DNA of 64,000 bases, from positions 6,264,424 to 6,328,423 of the forward strand of contig LR746267.1 in the NCBI GenBank assembly GCA_902729315.2. Reading direction: 5' to 3'. Under the pieces are notes generated by a model that was not told the DNA's origin, did no database searches, and was given only the letters and a program-made list of their open reading frames with translations. The DNA is from Spirodela intermedia (Eukaryota > Streptophyta > Magnoliopsida > Alismatales > Araceae). A program made the translations under genes and the position numbers. Positions 12,928 to 22,775 of the stretch are shown here, piece by piece; within the stretch, counting starts at the first letter, position 1, and each line of letters opens with the position of its first letter.

Positions 12928-13699
12928 GGGGGCAGGTCCTGCGGCGGGTTCCCCAGCCCGAATTACGCGAGCCGTGGAAGGTTGACGGGCTTAGGGCTTC
13001 TTCCTCCACGGCTAGGTTCCAGGGTTTCAACCCTCCCCTCCCTCCGGCACTGTCACAGAAACCGCAGTGCGCGCCCGGCGTGAACTCCAGCCCGAATCAC
13101 GCAGGGCAGACAAGGGTTTCGGCTTGTTCCCCTATCTTACTCTACTTGGAAACCCTAGTGCAGGTCCGGAGGGAAGCGGGAGAAGAAGAGAGGAGGATCT
13201 TGGAAAACCGGACCGGGACTTGGCGACCGCTCGACCGACGAATTGCAGCACATGTAAGACTCGTGATCGAGGCCGTACAGCGCAGCTTTGGAACGAATGA
13301 ACGCAGAGAGAGGGGGAGAGAGAGAGAAGGGTTCGTGGCGCGTATGACTCAGCAGCCAGTGGGTCCAACGACCACGCGGGGGGCCGGGGGGGGCCTCATG
13401 ATTTGGCAACAATGCTCGGGACCCACGGCGGTGGGGCCCGGGCGGGATTCGTGGTTCATTTCCTAACAGTTTAGTTACCAATAAGAGTCGAAACGAAGGT
13501 TGTAACATCTGACCGTCAGAGGGATTCGGGGCCGATTCGAGATAAATTATCGATTCCGGTTAATTTTTTCCAACGGGAAGGGGCTATATATGTGCGTATG
13601 TCTGTCGTTACGAGATGGCCTTTCCCGCCTGATCAGAAATTGAATTCGAATCTCGTCAGCTTTGCTCCGCTTCCTCCGTCCGTTGCTATCTTAGAGAAG
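12928..13699. promoter_or_regulatory. Shared promoter between the kinase gene and DMC1
   Basis: The start codons of the two divergent genes lie 772 bp apart, so this GC-rich stretch must hold both promoters and 5' UTRs. Visible elements are a TATA-like CTATATATG at 13584-13592 oriented toward DMC1, a telo-box-like AAACCCTAG at 13150-13158 and a GA-rich run near 13303-13330. A five-codon upstream frame starts at 13615. Which element serves which gene is inference. Confidence 0.65.
13584..13592 (+). promoter_or_regulatory. Probable TATA box of DMC1
   Basis: CTATATATG stands 108 bp before the chosen ATG. With usual plant spacing, transcription would begin near 13615-13625, giving a 5' UTR of roughly 80 nt and excluding the in-frame ATG at 13598 from the mRNA. 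Confidence 0.5.
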
Positions 13700-16592
13700 A
13701 TGATCGATCTGAAGTGCGACCGGTTACTCTCAATCGCTCTGTTTCTCCTTCCTTAATCTAATCTTCCGCTCTTTCCGTCTCTAGCTCCCTGGATGTTGAG
13801 CTCTGGTGATCCTTCTTGTTTGGGCTTTTATTTGTGTTATCCAGATCGGAAGAGCAGCTCCAGCTCGTTGAGGGCGTCGATCTGGACGACGAAGACGACT
13901 GCTTCGAATCCATCGACAAACGTGAGTCTCGTCCTCTGTTACTATCGCCATGATCATGTCTCCAACTGCTTGGATGACTTGATTTCATTATTGCTTTCTG
14001 TGGTTCTGGAGGAAGTCCGGCTTAGAACCTGCTGTCTGATATGTTTTCCTTTGAGAATTGACTGTTTTTATCCAGAAGCAGAAGTTTATTTTATGTTCTC
14101 TTCTTCTCGTCGAGTCTGTCTGTTATCCCCTTCCGTTTGCGAAGTTCGTGTTTGAAGGAAGAGTGACGTAGAATGTTAGCCGGAAGAGCTGAATTTCCGT
14201 TCTGTCGGCAGTAATCGCACAGGGAATCAATGCTGGTGACGTCAAGAAGCTTCAGGATGCTGGGATCTATACATGTAACGGCTTGATGATGCATACGAAA
14301 AAGGTATGGCAACGTGGAGACTCTTCTCTGCTTCAGATGACTAGCTTTTCGTAGGACTTTCAACAAACATTTGTTCATTTTCTTCGGGCTCGCTGCCAAC
14401 AGAATCTTACGGGGATCAAAGGCTTGTCCGAGGCAAAAGTTGATAAAATTTGCGAAGCGGCAGAGAAGCTCATTGTAAGAGTCCCCGATTTCAACTTGCC
14501 TTTTCCACATTTTTTAAATGAAGTAATCTTCGTTTTACTTGATTTCACGCTTCCACTGTGTTTTTCCACCCTTAGAACACTGGATACATAACTGGAAGTG
14601 ACCTACTGCTAAGGGTAATGAATTTTTGATATCTTCACTCGGTGCTATCAATTTCTTTGAATATTTTGTTCGAATGGAGAAAGTGTGCTACGGACATAAT
14701 GTCGTCCATCTGACGGTTCCATCACAATTTCGATGTATTCCTTTTATTGCTAAAGCGTAAATCTGTTATCAAGATCACTACTGGCAGCCAGGCACTGGAC
14801 GAACTCCTCGGCGGTAATTTCTGTTAAATTACTCGATTCTGAAAATCATATTGATCAATTTTCGTTCCTTTTGTTTGCTCATTTCGCTTCCTATGAGGTT
14901 TGATCACTTGCAGGGGGGATTGAGACGCTCTCAATAACAGAGGCATTTGGTGAATTTCGGTAAGTGCGTTTCAGTGAAGGTTGCTAAATGTTCTCCGAAC
15001 TGCTTTTTGCTTTGACTCATTCAGTCCGTCGTTGACCGTACAGATCGGGGAAAACACAGCTGGCCCATACTCTCTGTGTTTCTACTCAGGTAAGTTCCAG
15101 CCTCTGTGGCATTTAATTTTCATTAGGGTTGACTCATTAAGAGTCGATGGCAGGACGTCTTAAATTCATTTATTTGGTGTGTACTCGCTTGATCTGTTCC
15201 TCACAGCTTCCCATCAGCATGCGCGGTGGAAACGGGAAAGTCGCTTACATCGACACCGAGGGAACATTGTACCTACTCTATTTTCCTCGTTCACTCTATA
15301 TCCTTATGAGTTTATTCTCGTCCTACATACTCATTCCTTTCTTCTAATAACATTTGCGCGGCGTGGCAGCCGCCCAGATCGAATCGTACCTATAGCAGAA
15401 AGGTTCGGTATGGATCCAGGTGCGGTCCTTGAAAATGTAAGACTTAGTTCTTTATCCTGCCTCCTAAAACTTCGTGCCATCACACGATAGTCGTTAGTTG
15501 GATCCCATCTATCTGATCGCGGATGAAATAAATACGGCTAATGGGGGTTATCCGCCGATAGGAAAACTGGTTTAGTTGATACCGATTTTTTTGTACTCTT
15601 TTTGCGGATTCTGTTCATCAACTGTTTGAAAATTCTCTAATTTGGTCTTTGTGTGAGGAGATCATATACGCGCGGGCGTACACGTACGAGCACCAATACA
15701 ACTTGCTGCTTGGCCTCGCAGCCAAGATGTCGGAGGAGCCCTTCAGGCTGCTGGTAAATTCACCTCTACACATGTTTCTGACTAGGCGAGTACTTGATTT
15801 GGAGATACGTGGTCTATCCCTCATTCTGGGTGAATTTTTCCTCCGTCTGCGTCTCTAGATTGTTGATTCTATCATTGCGCTTTTCCGAGTGGATTTCAGT
15901 GGAAGAGGAGAGCTCGCCGAACGCCAGGTGCAAGCCCTTTTGATTCTTCGTTCTTTTCTACTGAAAATTCGTATACTAAAATCTCGTTTCTAATTCTTTT
16001 TTGCAGCAAAAGTTGGCGCAGATGCTCTCTCGCCTGACCAAGATAGCAGAGGAGTTCAACGTCGCAGTTTACATGACGAATCAAGGTATGAAAATCTCCG
16101 TCTGGCAACAACGAAAATAGAGTATTCGTGATTGGGATCGTCCATTTTCTCTTGAATGTTCTCGGCCGGGTGCCTCCTTTGTTTTCAGTGATTGCGGACC
16201 CCGGAGGTGGTGTCTTCATCTCAGACCCAAAGAAGCCGGCTGGTGGCCACGTGCTGGCTCACGCCGCCACCATCAGGCTGATGCTGAGAAAGGGAAAAGG
16301 GGAGCAGCGCGTCTGCAAGGTATTCGATGCCCCAAACCTCCCCGAGGCCGAAGCGATATCCTTACCTCGTCCCTTCGGACGTCATAACTCTTTCAGTTTC
16401 CTTCTTAAATTTATTTGGGATTCTCTTGCAGCCCTTCCCTTTCCTGCCGGGTTTCTCCTCTTATTTTCCCGCCTTGCGCCTCCCATAGGTTTCCACCACT
16501 GCAATTATTTAACCCGTGCGTCAATGTTTTCTCTTCACAAGCAACACGTCTTCCAGATAACCCCAGGTGGAATAGCAGACGCCAAGGACTGA
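13700..16592 (+). CDS. DMC1: DMC1 meiotic RecA-family recombinase, 15 exons, 341 aa
   Basis: Exons: 13700-13713, 13845-13921, 14212-14303, 14403-14474, 14576-14614, 14756-14813, 14914-14959, 15044-15089, 15207-15268, 15370-15436, 15661-15753, 15859-15927, 16007-16085, 16189-16355, 16548-16592. They sum to 342 codons, against 344 residues for plant DMC1. The N-terminal helix-hairpin-helix region is [20 protein letters not shown]. Walker A is GEFRSGKTQ, Walker B is [11 protein letters not shown], and a DNA-binding loop region is [14 protein letters not shown]. The C-terminus [13 protein letters not shown] and an overall near-identity to plant sequences separate it from RAD51. DMC1 forms filaments on single-stranded DNA for interhomologue strand exchange in meiosis. 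All introns are GT-AG except the last (AT-AC). The start gives [14 protein letters not shown], as short as in known DMC1. Confidence 0.96.
16356..16547 (+). other. DMC1: Probable U12-type AT-AC intron of DMC1
   Basis: Removing these 192 nt joins PEAEA to [14 protein letters not shown], the family's C-terminus. The intron begins ATATCCTTAC, the exact U12 5' splice consensus, and ends CAAC-AC. A branch-like CTCTTCAC puts its A 11 nt before the 3' end, the distance expected for U12 introns. No GT-AG alternative keeps the conserved frame. The intron is 64 codons long, in frame and without a stop. Confidence 0.85.
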
Positions 16593-17160
16593 GGAGAAGA
16601 CCCCCCAGATAAACTCTAGAACGTACAGTAGATAACGGAGCGAGACTCTCTTCACACTCACCTTCAAATTGACTCACAGGCAACCAAGTAACTGTCTTCC
16701 TGGCCATCATCCACACATACCCTTGACATTGCCTAGTTGTGTATGCAGGGATAAACCTCACAGATATTACATGTATATGGTTCTTTCCCATCATATCCCC
16801 GGTTTGAGTCCTCTCATTTGAGAGCCGGTCGGGGCTCCCTACATATAATAATAATTGCTGGGCAAATCTGAAAAACAACAGAACAAATTTTGCTTGATAA
16901 TATACCGCTCAGAGTGCACCCCCAGTCGTCCCTTAACAATCTGATCAAGCACCTCGTTCTTCTTAGTACCTCCGACTAAGTTCTCTCTCTCTCTCAAAAT
17001 AACCACCACCCTTCCCAGTCCCACCTTCCACTCCCCAAAGAATGTATATAACACTTGTATACTTTGTTCACCTATTCATTCTGATTGTCCAACCGGCGTC
17101 ACGGGAAGCAGCTTCATCAGCAATCAGCCCACTGAACGAACGGAATCTAAGATCTCTGTT
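16593..17160. other. Convergent intergenic region, DMC1 / OTP86-like
   Basis: The 3' ends of DMC1 (plus) and the PPR gene (minus) face each other across 568 bp, so this stretch should hold both 3' UTRs. A short CT run lies near 16981-16996. No additional gene is visible. Confidence 0.6.
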
Positions 17161-20109
17161 TCACCAAAAGTCTCCGCATGAGCACGAGCCATCCCTGAAA
17201 CGATGGAACCGGTTGGCATCCCTGAGAATCACTTCCCGTTGGAACAACTTCGAGACGAGCTTGGTGAACTCGTGGCAATCGCCGCAGACCCGAAGGTTCT
17301 TATTGACCCGAATGGGCGCCCCCCCGCCGGAGGTTCCAATGAGGCCAAGCGTGATGGCGAGCCTCTCGCTGTGGCGGCCCAACAACTCCGCCTTCTCGTC
17401 GTCCCCCAAGTCGTGCAGGACAAACCTGGTGTCGGGCTTGTACCCAAACTTTTGCTCCAACTCCCCCGTGATCTCGGCTAGCTCGGAGTAGATCACCGCC
17501 GACGCCGGGTGGGCCTCATCGCCCGCAACGAAGGAATGTACCACGTTCCCCATCTCAATCCAGCTACACGCCGGGATCTTTTTCAAGCCCTTCGCCTTCA
17601 TCTTCCCCCTTATCTCATCGACCTCAGCCCACCTTCCCGCGGCGGCGAAGACATTGGATGCCAGCACGTAGTTTCCGGGGTTCTGGGGTTCGAGCTCGAG
17701 CAGCCTCTGGGCGGCGACCCGGCCCACTTCGCTGTTGGAGTACACTCGGCATCCTCCAATGAGGGCGCACCAAACTGGCGCGGTCGGGGCGGCGGGCATT
17801 CCCGCTATGAACTCGTACGCCTCATCCACCCTGCCGGAGCGGCTCAGCATGTCCACCACGCAGGCATAGTGTTCGGGCCACGGCACAAGCTCGTAGCCAT
17901 TCTGCATCATCTCCAGGTAATCCATGCCTTCATCCGGGAGCCCCGAGTGGCTGCAAGCGTATAAAAGCGCCAGGAAGCAGATATGGTCAGGAAGAGTACC
18001 CGTCTTCTGCATCTCCTCGAACAGAGCCATGGCCTCCGCACCCCTCCCATGCATGCCATTGGCGTCGATGATGGTGGTCCAGAGGACCAAGTCCTTGCTC
18101 TCTACCCGGTCGAACAGGTTGTGGCAGGCCTCGACATCACCGCAACGCGCGTACATGTCCACCAGAGAATTAACTAGAGATGTATCCGCAGTGAAGCCCC
18201 TCCGTATTGCCAGTCCGTGGATCTCCTTCCCCTTTCTCAGGATGGACAACTCGGCGACGGCTCCGAGCACGCTGACCAGCGCCGCAGCATCGATCTGCAG
18301 CCCAGACCCTTTGAAGTGGTAGAGCAAGCTGATGGCCTCCAGCAAGAGGCCGTTGTGAGCGAATGCATTGATCATGCTCGTCCACGAGATGACGTCTTTG
18401 CTCTCCACCCTCTCGAAAACGCTCGCAGCGTAGCCGCTCTCCCCACACTCGCCGTACGCATCGATGAGCATGTTCTCCAGGAAGAGGTCCGACAGCCCAT
18501 GTCTGGTGACGTAACTGTGGATCTCTTTCACCTGCGATGTGCAGCTGTGGCCACTGAAAGCCCTCAAGACGGCAACAAGCATCACGGCGTCGATCTTCGT
18601 GCCTGCAGCCAGAGCATTTTTGAATGAACCCATAGCCTCGGAATATCGAAAACTCTGGACATAGGCGACAATCATTGCCGTCCAGGAGATATGATCCTTG
18701 TCGGGCATTGCGTCGAACACCCGCCTTGCATGTTCTGCGCTGGAGCACCTGGAATACATGTCAATCAACGTGTTCCCCACCTGCAAGTCGCCGTGGAGCG
18801 CGTGCCTCACTGCGTATGCATGGATCTCTCTTCCTCTTGATAAGTTCCTCAGCTGACCCAAAGAGGAAGCGGCATTAATGACCGCGACCTTGTCCGGTCT
18901 GCAGCCAGCGTCCCTCATTCTGAGGAAAAAATGGATGACCTCATCGTATTGCCTGTTTTGCATGTATCCTGAGAGCACTGAGTTCCAGGAGACATTGTCC
19001 TTCTGGCCCATCTCCTGAAACACCTGGACTGAGTGATCCATCTGGCCGCATCTGGCGTACATAACGACCAGGGCGTTGGCCACGAAGATCTCAGCTTTCT
19101 GGCCGCACTTCAAGAGGGACGCATGCAGCCCCCGACCCAACTTCAAGAGGAAGAGCTCCGCGCAGGCCTGGAGGATGCCGACGGCCGTGTAGGAGTTCAC
19201 CTCAACCCCGGCCTCCTGCATTTCTCTGAAGAATGTCAAGGCTTCGGTCCACCGCTCGTTCTGAACACACGCCGAAATTACAGAATTCCATGAGACGACG
19301 TCCTCCTTCTCAGGCAGCCATTCAAAAAGTCGCCTAGCCAGCTCAAAGTGACCGCACTTTGCGTACATGGTCACTAGCGAATTCACGACAAAAGCCGACG
19401 AGACGTGCCCGCATTTGATGGCAAGGCCGTGCGTCTCGGATCCGCACTGGAGATCGCCCACCGCTGCGCAGGATTTCATCAGGGAAACGAGAGTGTAGGC
19501 GTCGGGAGAGACTCCCGCCGCTCGCAACGCTTCATACAGTTCCAGGGCCTCGTGCTGTTGCGCTTCAGAAGAGGAGTAGGCGCCCATGAGGGCATTCCAC
19601 GTGAAGATACTTCTGTGGGGCATCTCATCGAACAGCTGCCGCGCGGAGGAGACGCAGCCACACTTTCCGTACATGAACAAAAGCTTGGTACCGAGAAAGT
19701 CGTTGTAACTAAGCAAACCGGAGGTCAAGATTCGGCCATGGATTTGGTGGCCCTGAGACAGCGCTCTCTCGGAAGCGCAGAGCTCCAAAACTGTCGCGAA
19801 GTTCTCCTGGGAGGGCATGGCATGGGGATTCTGCTGGGACAAGCCCTCGAAGGCTTTTTCAAGGCTCCCCGGCTGACGCAGAGCATGGGCAGAGCGGGCC
19901 TGGTCATTGCTACGAGACGGCAAGAAGGTGGGCTTTGGGGTTCTCTTCCGAGGTCCGAGCACGATGGCTAGTCCCGGCTTCCCGGAGAAGCTACGGGGTT
20001 GGGTCTGCGGGTGTGTGAGAAACGCTGGAGGCATCAGAAGGGTCGAGCCGTACAGGAAACCACCCGGCGCCGGAGACCTGCGACAATGGTGGACTCCGCA
20101 GGAGCGCAT
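17161..20109 (-). CDS. OTP86: PLS-DYW pentatricopeptide repeat RNA-editing factor, OTP86-like, 982 aa
   Basis: A single-exon gene. A basic, Ser/Pro/Arg-rich N-terminus (about 1-60) looks like an organelle transit peptide. PLS-type PPR motifs follow from about 110 to 800 (many MYxKCG and WNSxI signatures), then an E region and a DYW domain (about 890-982). The cytidine-deaminase-like residues are present: H-S-E at 913-915 and C-x2-C-H at 942-946. The protein ends GSCSCGDFW, so the terminal triplet is DFW rather than DYW, and the usual PG box reads KKIPACSWIE. Text along the length matches my memory of Arabidopsis At3g63370/OTP86 (960 aa), needed for C-to-U editing of plastid rps14; orthology is inferred. 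ATG 20109 gives the transit peptide, and no intron sites are needed. Confidence 0.85.
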   Translation of the reverse strand: MRSCGVHHCRRSPAPGGFLYGSTLLMPPAFLTHPQTQPRSFSGKPGLAIVLGPRKRTPKPTFLPSRSNDQARSAHALRQPGSLEKAFEGLSQQNPHAMPSQENFATVLELCASERALSQGHQIHGRILTSGLLSYNDFLGTKLLFMYGKCGCVSSARQLFDEMPHRSIFTWNALMGAYSSSEAQQHEALELYEALRAAGVSPDAYTLVSLMKSCAAVGDLQCGSETHGLAIKCGHVSSAFVVNSLVTMYAKCGHFELARRLFEWLPEKEDVVSWNSVISACVQNERWTEALTFFREMQEAGVEVNSYTAVGILQACAELFLLKLGRGLHASLLKCGQKAEIFVANALVVMYARCGQMDHSVQVFQEMGQKDNVSWNSVLSGYMQNRQYDEVIHFFLRMRDAGCRPDKVAVINAASSLGQLRNLSRGREIHAYAVRHALHGDLQVGNTLIDMYSRCSSAEHARRVFDAMPDKDHISWTAMIVAYVQSFRYSEAMGSFKNALAAGTKIDAVMLVAVLRAFSGHSCTSQVKEIHSYVTRHGLSDLFLENMLIDAYGECGESGYAASVFERVESKDVISWTSMINAFAHNGLLLEAISLLYHFKGSGLQIDAAALVSVLGAVAELSILRKGKEIHGLAIRRGFTADTSLVNSLVDMYARCGDVEACHNLFDRVESKDLVLWTTIIDANGMHGRGAEAMALFEEMQKTGTLPDHICFLALLYACSHSGLPDEGMDYLEMMQNGYELVPWPEHYACVVDMLSRSGRVDEAYEFIAGMPAAPTAPVWCALIGGCRVYSNSEVGRVAAQRLLELEPQNPGNYVLASNVFAAAGRWAEVDEIRGKMKAKGLKKIPACSWIEMGNVVHSFVAGDEAHPASAVIYSELAEITGELEQKFGYKPDTRFVLHDLGDDEKAELLGRHSERLAITLGLIGTSGGGAPIRVNKNLRVCGDCHEFTKLVSKLFQREVILRDANRFHRFRDGSCSCGDFW

Positions 20110-20639
20110 GTGACTGGAGGGAACTATCCGCTAGGATTTCGCCCGCATCTGGTGATAGAACAAGTGTCAAAGGCTCCCAACAACAGATGCTCGCGTAGAT
20201 ATGATGCTCCTGAAGCGGACTGTTCACAAACCGAAATTTTCTCAAAGCATGCTTGCTTCATAATGCTCTTTCCTTGGGGAAAGCAGGTGTAACTTCCCCT
20301 CGCACTGACCACCCCGTGACAGCCGCCCCCGGTTATTTGTCGGAATCTAAATTAGCGGCCCATCAATTTAAACTGCGCAAAAGTCAACGATATATTGAAT
20401 GCCTGGGCTACGTCTTCCTCGACGAGGCAGCATGCCAGAAAAATATGGACGCCGAGTGGAAAAGGTACGAGAAAAATCGATGTGGCATTCTGAAGATCAT
20501 CTTTCTTCTCCTATTCCTTCTCCGTATGACGCAAATGCGGGGCAGCCTTGGCCCGATCAACCCCTTCCCCACCATGAGTGCTACTACAGGGCAAGTCTGG
20601 TAGTAGATTTTTGGGTCGATGACAAAGCGAGAGACTGAT
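20110..20639. other. Spacer between the two PPR genes
   Basis: 530 bp holding the OTP86-like gene's upstream region and the 3' UTR of the MTL1-like gene, both on the minus strand. No further gene or clear core promoter motif is seen. Confidence 0.5.
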
Positions 20640-22775
20640 CTACTCCGCCCCTACAAAGGCCGGGTCTTTGACCAAGTTCTGTACTAAAATACTCCAGGTC
20701 AGAGAGTTGGGCGCGATGCCATCGTTGATCGCCCTCTCTAGAATTGAGACAGCGTCTTGGAGCATCCCGCCCTTGCAGTGCCAGCTGATAAGGGTGTTAT
20801 AGGTCACCGCGTCGGGGCACAGCCTTTCCGTGCGGAGCTTCTCCGCGAGGGTCAGGGCCTCTCGCAGCTTCCCCAACCTGCAGAGTCCATTGATGACCGT
20901 GTTATAGCCGACTATGTCCGGCGTCGACCCCCGCTGGAGCATCTCCTCCAGCAGTTCGAGGGCCACGTGGACTCTCCCCATCCTGCAGAGGCCGTTGATC
21001 AGAATATTATAGGAGACGTTGTTTGGCGCCACTCCTTGCTCGATCATCTTCTCGAGCGCCGCCAGTCCTCTCCCGACGTCACCGCCCATGCAGAGTGCCT
21101 TCATCAGCCCGTTGTACGTTATGACGTCCAGAGGGCAGCCGCGGAGCGTCATCTCGTCCACCAGGCGTAGGGCTTCTCGCCATTCTCCACTCCTCATGAA
21201 GGAGTGGATCAGCGTGTTGTATGTCACCGTATTTGCTGCGACGCCCTCCGACAGCAGGGCCTCATATAAAGCATGGGCCTCCCCCAGACGACTCTCCCCG
21301 CACAGACCATGTATCAGGGAGTTGAAGGTGAAGATGTCGGGCTTGTGTCCCTTCTCCTTCATCCTCTGGACCATCTCCAAAGCCTCGCCTGTCCTCCCTT
21401 CCTTGCACAGGCTCCACACCAGGATGTTGTAACCGGTGCCATTCAAGCTCAGGCCCTTGGAATACATCTCCTCCAGGATCTCCCCGACATCTTTCCACTT
21501 GTGGCGTTTGCAGAAGCCGTGCATCAAGATCGTGTAGGAGATGGCGTTGGGGCGGCAGCCCTTCCGCTCCATCTCGTTGAGTAGCCGGGCGGCTGAGCCC
21601 AGGTTCCCGGCTCGGCAGAGGCCGTGAATCAGGATGTTGTAGGTGAAGACATCTGGATCGCATCCACAGCGTATCATCCGATTGTTGAGGACGTCCTCTG
21701 CTTCGGGGAGTCTGCCCTGCATCGCGTAGCCGTGGATCACTGTGTTGAAGAGGACGGCATTGGGGGCGGGGACCTTGCCCAACAGGGCCCTCGCCTCGTC
21801 CACCTGGCCCGTCCTGCACAACCCTCGCACCAGAACACCGTATGTGGCGACATTCGGCGTGCACCGGCGGCGGAGCATGCGGTCGATCAGCTTCGCCGCC
21901 GCCCGGATCTGGCCGGCGGTGCAGAGCCCGTGGATGACGTCGTTGAAGGTTTGAGTGTCGGGGGGGCAGCCCATGAGGAGCATCTCATCCAGAAGCCGCA
22001 GGGCGTCGCTCACCCTGTTGTGCGCGCGGAGGGCGTGGATCAGGGTCTGGTAGATGGTGGAATCGGGGACGCAGCCGTGCTTCGCCATCTCCCTGAGCAG
22101 GGCGCACGCAGAGTCTAACCGACCAGTGGAACACAAGGCCTTGATGACGATGGAGAAAGTGAAGGTCGTGGACGGGGTCCCCTCGTTCACCATGCGGAAG
22201 AACAAGGTGGAGACCACGCCGTGGCAGCTCGCCCTCGCCAAGATGTCCATGACGACATTATAGGACCTGAAGGTGGGTTTGCAGTCGAACACACCGGACA
22301 TTTCGTCGAGCATCTGCACTGCCTTCCCTGGGGACCCGGCCTTCCCATACCACTTCATGAGGAGGATGAAGAGGGGCTCCCTCAGAACGATGCCCTCATC
22401 TCTCGACTGCGCCAGCAAGTCGCCGATCATCTTGAACTCTCCCGCCCGGCCCAGCTTGTCGACCATTGCGTAGTAGACGTCGAAGGAGTGGGCGTAGCCC
22501 TTCTGTGCGCCCGCCCAGTGGAAGACCTCCATGGATGTCGGCACATCAATGGGAAGCTCCAGTAACTTGCAGAGGCGTTGCGGGGTGAGCTGGTTGAGAG
22601 ATCTGCGGAGCTCCTCCAGGCCGAAGGGCTTCAGCAGCCCTTCCCAATCGCTCTCCGATTCCGATTCCCGGCCTCCCTTGCCCCCACCGATTGCGCGTCT
22701 AAAGAACGGGCAAGGGCTTACCCTTCCCCGCCAGAGCGGGGAGGAGGACCCATGTTTCAAGGTTATCCTCATCAA
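20640..22775 (-). CDS. MTL1: P-class pentatricopeptide repeat protein, MTL1-like, 711 aa
   Basis: A single-exon, GC-rich gene. The Arg/Ser-rich first 35 residues resemble a mitochondrial presequence. ESESDWEGLLKPFGLEELR (about 38-56) and KLLELPIDVPTSMEVFHW follow, as in Arabidopsis At5g64320. From about residue 130 to 700 run roughly sixteen 35-residue P-type PPR motifs with the repeated TYNxLIxGLCxxG pattern. There is no E or DYW extension, so it is not an editing enzyme. At5g64320/MTL1 (730 aa) is required for translation and splicing of mitochondrial nad7 mRNA, hence complex I; the same role here is inferred from similarity recalled across the whole length. The ATG at 22775 is the first giving the basic leader. 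Confidence 0.88.
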   Translation of the reverse strand: MMRITLKHGSSSPLWRGRVSPCPFFRRAIGGGKGGRESESESDWEGLLKPFGLEELRRSLNQLTPQRLCKLLELPIDVPTSMEVFHWAGAQKGYAHSFDVYYAMVDKLGRAGEFKMIGDLLAQSRDEGIVLREPLFILLMKWYGKAGSPGKAVQMLDEMSGVFDCKPTFRSYNVVMDILARASCHGVVSTLFFRMVNEGTPSTTFTFSIVIKALCSTGRLDSACALLREMAKHGCVPDSTIYQTLIHALRAHNRVSDALRLLDEMLLMGCPPDTQTFNDVIHGLCTAGQIRAAAKLIDRMLRRRCTPNVATYGVLVRGLCRTGQVDEARALLGKVPAPNAVLFNTVIHGYAMQGRLPEAEDVLNNRMIRCGCDPDVFTYNILIHGLCRAGNLGSAARLLNEMERKGCRPNAISYTILMHGFCKRHKWKDVGEILEEMYSKGLSLNGTGYNILVWSLCKEGRTGEALEMVQRMKEKGHKPDIFTFNSLIHGLCGESRLGEAHALYEALLSEGVAANTVTYNTLIHSFMRSGEWREALRLVDEMTLRGCPLDVITYNGLMKALCMGGDVGRGLAALEKMIEQGVAPNNVSYNILINGLCRMGRVHVALELLEEMLQRGSTPDIVGYNTVINGLCRLGKLREALTLAEKLRTERLCPDAVTYNTLISWHCKGGMLQDAVSILERAINDGIAPNSLTWSILVQNLVKDPAFVGAE

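Noticed and set aside
16128-16592. Continuous 154-codon frame at the DMC1 3' end as a single exon
   Set aside because: It reads through the U12-like intron and inserts 64 residues absent from all DMC1 proteins I know; kept as a possible retention product only.
17203-19971. Many long plus-strand frames opposite the OTP86-like gene
   Set aside because: They mirror a GC-rich coding strand and have no family signature; the minus frame is a complete DYW protein.
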